NCBI GenBank assembly: GCA_016463455.1 | Contig: JAEMRG010000140.1 | Location: 1 to 5,566 of the forward strand | Direction: 5' to 3' | Source of the DNA: Rhodoferax sp. | GTDB taxonomy: Bacteria > Pseudomonadota > Gammaproteobacteria > Burkholderiales > Burkholderiaceae_C | Length of the DNA: 5,566 nt | Translations under genes and position numbers: made by a program | Notes under the pieces: model-generated | Seen by the model: only the letters and a program-made list of their open reading frames with translations | The model's database searches: none | What the model was told of the DNA's origin: nothing | In this document: in pieces, positions 1 to 4,133 of the stretch | How the letters are laid out: the number at the start of each line of letters is the position of its first letter | Position numbering within the stretch: the stretch's first letter is position 1

Positions 1-44
1 ACGATGACGACATCAAATTTACGTTTGGAAACTGTATAGGACAT
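1..44 (-). CDS. sdhA: Succinate dehydrogenase flavoprotein subunit, N-terminal fragment
   Basis: Only the first 14 codons are in the window; the gene continues past the left edge. Read leftward from the ATG at 44, it gives MSYTVSKRKFDVVIV (last residue completed by inference from a partial codon). This is the usual start of beta/gammaproteobacterial SdhA, leading into the first beta strand of the FAD-binding Rossmann fold. SdhA carries covalently bound FAD and oxidises succinate to fumarate on the cytoplasmic face of the membrane, passing electrons to SdhB. It starts 25 bases after the sdhD stop, in the sdhC-sdhD-sdhA order expected for the operon. The ribosome binding site is weak (AAAGAA about 8 bases upstream). 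The call rests on a short peptide plus strong context; the FAD motif itself lies outside the window. Confidence 0.85.
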   Translation of the reverse strand, partial: MSYTVSKRKFDVVI

Positions 45-69
45 GAATTAGATTCTTTATAAGTGGACT

Positions 70-435
70 TCAGACGCGCCACAGCACCTGAATGGCCCAA
101 CCGCTACAGCCGACCAACCAGACGATAGAAAACACTTGCAAGGCCAGGCGAAGGCCGACCGGTTTGATGTAGTCCATCCAAATATCGCGTATGCCGACCC
201 AGGCGTGGTAGAGCAGGGCCAGGATGACGGTGAAGGTGAGAGCTTTCATCCACTGGGCGGAAAAAATACCCGCCCACAGGTCATAGCCTACCGGGCCGCG
301 TGAAAAAACCAGGCGTAGCACGATCAACAGGGTAAAGAGCGCCATTAACAAAGCGGTCACGCGCTGGGCCAACCAATCGCGTAGGCCGTAATGCGCGCCG
401 GTGACGATGCGTCTAGATCCGAAATTAACTGCCAT
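70..435 (-). CDS. sdhD: Succinate dehydrogenase membrane anchor subunit SdhD
   Basis: 121 residues, a usual length for this family. Three hydrophobic segments can be seen at roughly residues 22-42, 63-85 and 97-118, matching the three-helix anchor fold. The signature is in the second helix and the loop after it: H77, then G-I-R-D-I-W, then D88-Y89. The same spacing occurs in E. coli SdhD, where His71 lies near haem b and Asp82/Tyr83 help form the ubiquinone site. With SdhC, this protein anchors SdhAB to the cytoplasmic membrane, binds haem b and reduces quinone. The start is supported by an AAGGA Shine-Dalgarno sequence 8 bases before the ATG. It follows sdhC by 32 bases and precedes sdhA by 25, with no terminator between, so the three are very likely cotranscribed. 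Nothing is truncated or missing. Confidence 0.95.
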   Translation of the reverse strand: MAVNFGSRRIVTGAHYGLRDWLAQRVTALLMALFTLLIVLRLVFSRGPVGYDLWAGIFSAQWMKALTFTVILALLYHAWVGIRDIWMDYIKPVGLRLALQVFSIVWLVGCSGWAIQVLWRV

Positions 436-467
436 AACGAGATTCCTTAATGCGGTCCTGCCGCTGC

Positions 468-911
468 TTAGTAAAGACCGAACAGCTTGGCGCCCAGCGC
501 CAGCGTCAAAGCCAGGCTCAGGGTCAGCGTCACCGCTGCCGAAGACCTGCCAAATTCTTTACTCACCGCATGGCGCATATCCATCCACAAATGGCGCAGA
601 CCGGCGATCAGGTGGTGCAAAAACGCCCAAATCAAGGCCAGGGCCACCAATTTGACGCACCAACCGGGCAGAAGGCCCGCGCCCTGGTTAAAAACACTTT
701 TGAAGCGTGCGAATGAAATTTCTGAGGAAATCGAGGTGTCAAACATCCAGATGATGAAGGGCATCAGCAAAAACATCAATGCGCCGCTGATGCGGTGCAG
801 GATGGACACGACACCGGCCAGCGGCAGCCGGTAGCTGGGCAAATCCTTGAAAGCATGGATATTGCGAAATTCAGGCCGGGGGGCTGGTGCAGAAGGTACT
901 GGCGCAGACAT
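468..911 (-). CDS. sdhC: Succinate dehydrogenase cytochrome b556 subunit SdhC
   Basis: 147 residues, slightly longer than E. coli SdhC because of a Pro/Ala-rich N-terminus (about residues 1-14). Three membrane segments lie at about 31-57, 84-107 and 124-146. S36-I-L-H-R40 matches the Ser27/Arg31 quinone-site motif of E. coli SdhC, and H100-L-I-A-G-L-R-H107 matches the haem-ligand region, with H100 in the place of E. coli His84. It pairs with SdhD to bind haem b and quinone and to hold the succinate dehydrogenase catalytic subunits at the inner membrane face. An AGGAA Shine-Dalgarno sequence 8 bases upstream supports the ATG at 911. It is the first gene of the sdh unit and lies 126 bases downstream of gntR on the same strand. 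A candidate promoter in that gap suggests its own transcription start, though readthrough from gntR is possible because I see no terminator. Confidence 0.95.
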   Translation of the reverse strand: MSAPVPSAPAPRPEFRNIHAFKDLPSYRLPLAGVVSILHRISGALMFLLMPFIIWMFDTSISSEISFARFKSVFNQGAGLLPGWCVKLVALALIWAFLHHLIAGLRHLWMDMRHAVSKEFGRSSAAVTLTLSLALTLALGAKLFGLY

Positions 912-974
912 GGATGGTGGTTCCTGGGGTGAAGCGGGGCGCGAAGTTACGGGTTCGGACTTTTTAGCTGGTAA

Positions 975-1002
975 ATTCTATTGCACTGCACCAATCTGAC
1001 AG
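975..1002 (-). promoter_or_regulatory. Candidate sigma-70 promoter for sdhCDA
   Basis: On the leftward strand, CTGTCA (997-1002, 4 of 6 to the -35 consensus) is followed after 16 bases by TAGAAT (975-980, 5 of 6 to the -10 consensus). Transcription would start near 968 and leave a leader of roughly 57 bases before the sdhC ATG. It is the best pair I found by eye in the 126-base gap between gntR and sdhC. The -10 element is good and the -35 is moderate. No 5'-RACE or expression data stand behind it. Confidence 0.45.
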
Positions 1003-1007
1003 TCGGC

Positions 1008-1029
1008 TTGCAGGGGTAAGTTTGCAGGG
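1008..1029. repeat. Direct repeat TTGCAGGG x2 upstream of the sdhC promoter
   Basis: TTGCAGGG occurs at 1008-1015 and again at 1022-1029, a 14-base period. A third TTGCA lies at 981-985, inside the promoter spacer. The repeats sit just upstream of the candidate sdhC -35 box, between it and the end of gntR, where an activator could bind. No known binding motif was recognised, and a chance repeat of 8 bases is possible. Confidence 0.4.
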
Positions 1030-1037
1030 CATTTATT

Positions 1038-1856
1038 TCAGTTCAATTCATTGCGGTAAAAGTGTTTGTCCGTCAGGTACAGGCCCTGGCGCAACTCCAT
1101 GGGCATATCTTTGTAGGTGTACGCCAGCCGCTCGACGCTCAGCAGCGGTGTCCCGGCAGGGACAGCCAGCAATGCGCACTGCGCCGCATCGGGTAGGACA
1201 GCGCGGATTTTTTCTTCGGCACGCACCATGCGCACCCCGAACTCGGACTCAAACAAGGCGTACATCGGACCGTCATAGCTGCGCAAGCGCTCGGCCGTCA
1301 GGCCTTTGAAGGGTCCGGCGGGTAACCACAGGTCTTCCAAAATCGTGGCTACGCCGCCAAAGGCCAGCACCCGGCGCACTTGCAAAACCGCGTCGCCGGA
1401 ACGAATGGACAGGCCCCGGGCCACGTCGGCGCTGGCGCGCAGGCGCTTACAGTCAATGATGGTGCGCTGCGCCGGTCCTTCGCGGGCCCGGTCGCCGCTG
1501 GCGGGTACCAGCTTCAAAAAACGGTACTGCACTTGCTGCTCAGAATGGGTGGCGACAAAAGTGCCTTTGCCTTGGCGTCGCACCAGCAGGTTTTCCACCG
1601 CCAGTTCGTCAATCGCCTTGCGCACCGTGCCTTGGCTGACGCGGTAGCGCGCGGCAAGCTCCAGTTCACTGGGAATGGCCGCGCCGGATTTCCACTCGCC
1701 CGATTGCAGGCTTTGCAGCAGTAAGCCTTTAATCTGCTGGTACAGCGGGCTAAAAGCCGGCGTACCCGATGCAGGCGACACGGTCGTGCCGACGGGTGCG
1801 TCGGCGACTGATTGCCCTGCGGGCGCGTCGGTGCTGGAAGTGCGAGCCATTTGCAT
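1038..1856 (-). CDS. GntR-family transcriptional regulator with UTRA ligand domain (HutC/FarR type)
   Basis: 272 residues. Residues 1-33 are a low-complexity Ala/Ser/Thr/Pro/Gly tail. A winged helix-turn-helix of the GntR type spans about 36-104: PLYQQIK at the start, the recognition region IPSELELAARYRVSQGTVRK at 61-80, and the wing RRQGKGTFV at 93-101. Residues from about 111 to 266 fit the UTRA effector domain, with features such as the LEDLWLP stretch (173-179) and a C-terminal AYTYKDMPMELRQGLY (245-260), the place where HutC-subfamily proteins end. UTRA domains bind small metabolites; which one is unknown here. Placed between sdhCDA and divergent mdh, it most likely senses a central carbon intermediate and controls these genes and itself (inference). 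The ATG at 1856 is preferred over a second ATG two codons later because GAAG lies 7 bases before it. The ribosome site is otherwise poor and falls in a palindrome. The lack of other Met codons before the DNA-binding domain leaves a GTG start around codons 17-26 possible. Confidence 0.9.
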   Translation of the reverse strand: MQMARTSSTDAPAGQSVADAPVGTTVSPASGTPAFSPLYQQIKGLLLQSLQSGEWKSGAAIPSELELAARYRVSQGTVRKAIDELAVENLLVRRQGKGTFVATHSEQQVQYRFLKLVPASGDRAREGPAQRTIIDCKRLRASADVARGLSIRSGDAVLQVRRVLAFGGVATILEDLWLPAGPFKGLTAERLRSYDGPMYALFESEFGVRMVRAEEKIRAVLPDAAQCALLAVPAGTPLLSVERLAYTYKDMPMELRQGLYLTDKHFYRNELN

Positions 1857-1869
1857 TGAAGTGCTTCAA
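1856..1869. repeat. Perfect inverted repeat abutting the gntR start codon
   Basis: TTGAAG-TG-CTTCAA has two 6-base arms around a 2-base centre. Read on the gntR strand, it contains the GAAG that is the only candidate ribosome binding site, and its last base is the A of the ATG. As RNA it could fold into a 5-base-pair stem with a 4-base loop that would hide the ribosome site. As DNA it could be a dimeric protein site. The symmetry is certain; the function is not. Confidence 0.45.
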
Positions 1870-1903
1870 CTGAGGGCAGGCGGGGCGCCTGGTTAGGGGT
1901 TCG

Positions 1904-1916
1904 ATCATATCTTATA
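1904..1916 (-). promoter_or_regulatory. Possible -10 region for gntR, overlapping the palindrome
   Basis: Leftward, TATGAT (1904-1909) and TATAAG (1911-1916) are each 5 of 6 to the -10 consensus. Neither has a convincing -35 box at the right distance. Both overlap the palindrome at 1907-1924, so a protein bound there would be expected to affect gntR transcription, consistent with autoregulation. This is a weak prediction made from position and consensus only. Confidence 0.3.
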
Positions 1917-1934
1917 TAAGACATAAGACATCTT
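1907..1934. promoter_or_regulatory. Candidate GntR-type operator: palindrome plus extra half-sites
   Basis: TCTTATATAAGA at 1910-1921 is a perfect 12-base palindrome. It extends to 1907-1924 with one mismatched pair. It is followed at once by a second copy of the right half (ATAAGAC at 1916-1922 and again at 1923-1929) and then by TCTT at 1931-1934, which makes another small inverted pair, AAGA-CA-TCTT (1925-1934). The cluster lies in the gntR-mdh divergent region, directly upstream of and touching the candidate mdh -35 box. GntR-family proteins bind as dimers to short palindromes often found next to their own gene, so the neighbouring regulator is the natural candidate to bind here. Binding by this protein is inference. 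Confidence 0.6.
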
Positions 1935-1961
1935 GATCCCAATGGGGAATCAGGGTAAACT
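1933..1961 (+). promoter_or_regulatory. Candidate sigma-70 promoter for mdh
   Basis: TTGATC (1933-1938, 4 of 6) and TAAACT (1956-1961, 4 of 6) are separated by 17 bases. Transcription would begin near 1968, giving a leader of about 85 bases. The -35 box overlaps the last bases of the half-site cluster at 1907-1934, and a further isolated half-site, TCTTAT, lies at 1961-1966, between the -10 box and the start point. Spacing is ideal but both boxes are moderate, so the call is tentative. Confidence 0.45.
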
Positions 1962-2052
1962 CTTATCCTCAAATGCACGCGCTTGGCCGCGCAGAATGCG
2001 CGCAAAATAGTGCTCGCTACGCCCCACTTTTCCAACATTTCCTGGAGTTTTT

Positions 2053-3039
2053 ATGAGCAAGAAGCCCGTCCGCGTTGCTGTCACTGGTGCCGCAGGTCAA
2101 ATTGGATACGCCATTGTGTTTCGTATCGCCTCGGGAGAGATGCTGGGCAAAGACCAGCCGGTGGTGCTTAGTCTGCTGGAAGTCCCCATGGAAAAAGCCC
2201 AGCAAGCCTTGCAGGGTGTGATGATGGAATTGCAAGATTGCGCCTTCCCGCTGCTAGCTGGTATGGAGGCGCATAGCGACCCGATGACGGCCTTTAAAGA
2301 TGTGGATTACGCACTGTTGATCGGCTCGCGTCCGCGCGGCCCCGGTATGGAGCGCGCGGAGTTGCTGGCCGTCAATGCCGAAATCTTTACCGCACAGGGC
2401 AAAGCGCTCAATGCCGTGGCCAGCCGCGATGTGCGTGTGCTGGTAGTGGGCAACCCCGCCAATACCAATGCCTATATTGCGATGAAAAGCGCGCCCGACC
2501 TGCCGCGCAAAAACTTCACCGCCATGCTGCGCCTGGACCACAACCGGGCGCTCAGCCAGTTGGCCGCCAAAACCGGCAAACCGGTGGCCGATATCGAAAA
2601 CATGGTGGTCTGGGGCAATCACTCGCCCACGATGTATGCCGATTACCGCTTTGCCAAAGTGGCCGGCAACAGCGTCAAGGACATGATCAATGACCATGAC
2701 TGGAACGCCAATACCTTTTTGCCCACCGTGGGCAAGCGCGGCGCAGCCATCATCGCAGCGCGCGGAGTGTCTTCTGCAGCGTCAGCTGCCAACGCCGCCA
2801 TCGACCACATGCGCGACTGGGCGCTGGGCTCCCAGGGCAAATGGGTCACCATGGGCATCGCATCGGACGGGCAGTACGGAATCCCTCAAGACACCATGTT
2901 TGGTTTTGCCGTGACCTGCGAAGGCGGCGACTACCAAGTGGTGCAAGACCTTCCGGTTGATGCCTTCAGCCAAGAGTGCATCAACAAAACGCTCAAAGAA
3001 TTGCAGGACGAGCAAGCCGGCGTGGCCCATTTGCTGTAA
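2053..3039 (+). CDS. mdh: Malate dehydrogenase (NAD-dependent)
   Basis: 328 residues, the usual length for the cytosolic-type MDH of betaproteobacteria. It oxidises L-malate to oxaloacetate with NAD+ in the cytoplasm. Visible in order: the glycine-rich nucleotide loop TGAAGQIG (11-18); E43 at the end of the second strand, where the NAD ribose is usually bound; the mobile active-site loop GSRPRGPGMER (91-101) with its substrate-binding arginines; VGNPANTNA (132-140); LDHNR (161-165), with the catalytic aspartate D162 and R165; and GNHSP (188-192), with the catalytic histidine H190. The start is supported by GGAG five bases before the ATG and by the glycine loop beginning at residue 11. It is the first gene of the rightward unit, diverges from gntR across 196 bases, and is followed by a strong hairpin and then the CitE-like gene. 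The active-site loop has GSR where many relatives have GAR, a conservative change. The enzyme looks intact. Confidence 0.97.
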   Translation: MSKKPVRVAVTGAAGQIGYAIVFRIASGEMLGKDQPVVLSLLEVPMEKAQQALQGVMMELQDCAFPLLAGMEAHSDPMTAFKDVDYALLIGSRPRGPGMERAELLAVNAEIFTAQGKALNAVASRDVRVLVVGNPANTNAYIAMKSAPDLPRKNFTAMLRLDHNRALSQLAAKTGKPVADIENMVVWGNHSPTMYADYRFAKVAGNSVKDMINDHDWNANTFLPTVGKRGAAIIAARGVSSAASAANAAIDHMRDWALGSQGKWVTMGIASDGQYGIPQDTMFGFAVTCEGGDYQVVQDLPVDAFSQECINKTLKELQDEQAGVAHLL

Positions 3040-3047
3040 TCCACCGA

Positions 3048-3083
3048 CGCGCTGGCGCGCACTATGCGGTGCCGCCAGCCGCG
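3048..3083 (+). promoter_or_regulatory. Strong bulged hairpin between mdh and the CitE-like gene
   Basis: Beginning 9 bases after the mdh stop codon, the sequence can fold into one long stem. CGC (3048-3050) pairs with GCG (3081-3083), GCTGGCG (3051-3057) with CGCCAGC (3073-3079), and GCAC (3059-3062) with GTGC (3069-3072). Single C bulges sit at 3058 and 3080, and the loop is the 6 bases 3063-3068. That is 14 base pairs, nearly all G-C. No T-run follows, so it is not a standard intrinsic terminator. An mRNA-stabilising, processing or partial attenuation role would fit its place inside an apparent operon. Confidence 0.5.
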
Positions 3084-3093
3084 CGCATGGACC

Positions 3094-4113
3094 ATGTCCC
3101 ACCCCCGCCACATCCTTTTAGGTCCGCAGGCCAGCGTGCATGCTTTGCCGGTGTGTGACCATTACAGCGGGGTGCCGGCGCGTATGCGCAAAAGTTTGCA
3201 ATTGCAAGCGCAACTGACACAGGAAATGGGTGCTTGCATTTTTGATGTGACGCTGGACTGTGAAGACGGCGCGGCCACCGGCGCCGAGCTGGAGCAGGCG
3301 CGCACGGTCACGGATTTGTTGCACGAGTTTCAAAGCCCGAGCGCGGACCAAGGCGGCAAAGTGCGCATCGGCGTGCGTCTGCACTCGGTTGACCACGCTG
3401 CCTTTGCCTTGGATGTGCAAACCATCGTGGGCGGCGCTGCCGCGCAAATATCCTTTGTCATGCTGCCCAAACTGGAATCACGTGCGCAGGTGGATCAGGC
3501 CCTAGCCCACATCGACCCGCAGGCCGATGGAATTCGTTTGCCCATCCATGTGTTGATCGAGTCGCCCGCTGCACTGCACCAGGTCTTTGATATTGCGGCG
3601 CACCCGCGTGTGCAATCGATTAGTTTTGGTTTGATGGATTTTGTTTCTGCCCATGGTGGCGCCATACCCGCCTCAGCTATGGCACTGGGTGGCCCAGAGG
3701 AGGCGCTGGACCAGTTTCACCACCCTCTAGTGCTGCGCGCCAAAATGGAAATCGCCAGCGCCTGCCACGCGCATGGCAAAGTGCCATCGCATTGCGTGGT
3801 GACCGAAATGCGCGACACCGTGGCGATTGAAGCGGCAGCGCGTCTGGCTGCGCAGGCTTTTGGATTTACGCGCATGTGGAGCATTCACCCGGACCAGATA
3901 CGCCCCATCTTGCGCGGCTTTGCCCCCAGCGCCGACGAGGTTGAGCAAGCCGCTGCCATAGTGCACGCTGCCGCGCAGCAAGATTGGGCTCCCATCGCCG
4001 TCGATGGTCAGTTACACGACCGGGCCAGCTACCGTTATTTTTGGCAGGTGCTTGAACGCGCCCACCGCACCGCAGTGGTTTTGCCGCTTGCGGTACGTCA
4101 CTATTTTGATTGA
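3094..4113 (+). CDS. HpcH/HpaI aldolase / citrate lyase beta subunit (CitE)-like protein
   Basis: 339 residues from the ATG at 3094. It belongs to the CitE/malyl-CoA lyase-like TIM-barrel superfamily, whose Mg2+-dependent members cleave or form C-C bonds in (acyl-CoA) hydroxy acids. Visible motifs, numbered from this start: LDCEDG (55-60), the counterpart of the DxEDxV motif; R95 in RLHSVDH, the substrate-carboxylate arginine position; MLPKLES (123-129); E156 in VLIESP and D182 in GLMDFVSAHGG, the expected metal ligands; and SIHPDQI (263-269). The N-terminus (residues 4-35, including VCDHYSGVPARMRKSL) differs from the RSxLFVPG opening of standard CitE, so this is a distinct subgroup. I recall it as conserved between mdh and acnB in Comamonadaceae. 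No citrate lyase alpha or gamma genes are nearby, so citrate lyase itself is unlikely; a malyl-, citramalyl- or related CoA lyase or thioesterase is possible. An in-frame ATG at 3064 lies in a hairpin loop and precedes the conserved start. Neither ATG has a clear ribosome site. Confidence 0.88.
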   Translation: MSHPRHILLGPQASVHALPVCDHYSGVPARMRKSLQLQAQLTQEMGACIFDVTLDCEDGAATGAELEQARTVTDLLHEFQSPSADQGGKVRIGVRLHSVDHAAFALDVQTIVGGAAAQISFVMLPKLESRAQVDQALAHIDPQADGIRLPIHVLIESPAALHQVFDIAAHPRVQSISFGLMDFVSAHGGAIPASAMALGGPEEALDQFHHPLVLRAKMEIASACHAHGKVPSHCVVTEMRDTVAIEAAARLAAQAFGFTRMWSIHPDQIRPILRGFAPSADEVEQAAAIVHAAAQQDWAPIAVDGQLHDRASYRYFWQVLERAHRTAVVLPLAVRHYFD

Positions 4114-4133
4114 ATCAAGAAGGAGTAATTCAT

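Noticed and set aside
54..64. TCTTTATAAGT between sdhD and sdhA, resembling the TCTTATATAAGA palindrome
   Set aside because: It is one base shorter, with incomplete symmetry, and lies inside an operon at the sdhA ribosome site. The AT-rich gap makes a chance match likely.
452..464. Possible hairpin GCGG-TCCTG-CCGC between sdhC and sdhD
   Set aside because: The stem is only four base pairs with no U-tract, too weak to support a terminator or regulatory call.
401..834. Several plus-strand open frames of 84-115 codons across sdhC and sdhD
   Set aside because: The minus strand encodes two membrane anchors with conserved haem and quinone residues; the plus-strand translations are basic, low-complexity and without homologues that I recognise.
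1514..2038. A 174-codon minus-strand open frame overlapping the gntR start and the intergenic region
   Set aside because: It runs in another frame through the helix-turn-helix coding part of gntR, and its Arg/Cys-rich translation has no domain. It would also cross the candidate operator and promoters.
2254..2697. A 147-codon minus-strand open frame opposite mdh
   Set aside because: It overlaps the catalytic core of mdh, which carries every family motif on the plus strand. The His/Gly/Ala-rich translation is typical of an antisense shadow.
3040..3093. Intrinsic terminator after mdh
   Set aside because: A strong stem is present but no T-run follows, and the CitE-like gene and acnB continue on the same strand. 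It was recorded as a hairpin of uncertain role instead.
3064..3093. Start of the CitE-like protein at the upstream ATG (3064)
   Set aside because: The ten extra residues (Arg/Cys-rich) do not look conserved, the ATG falls in the loop of a strong hairpin, and no ribosome site precedes it. The start at 3094 gives the expected MSHPRH-type N-terminus.
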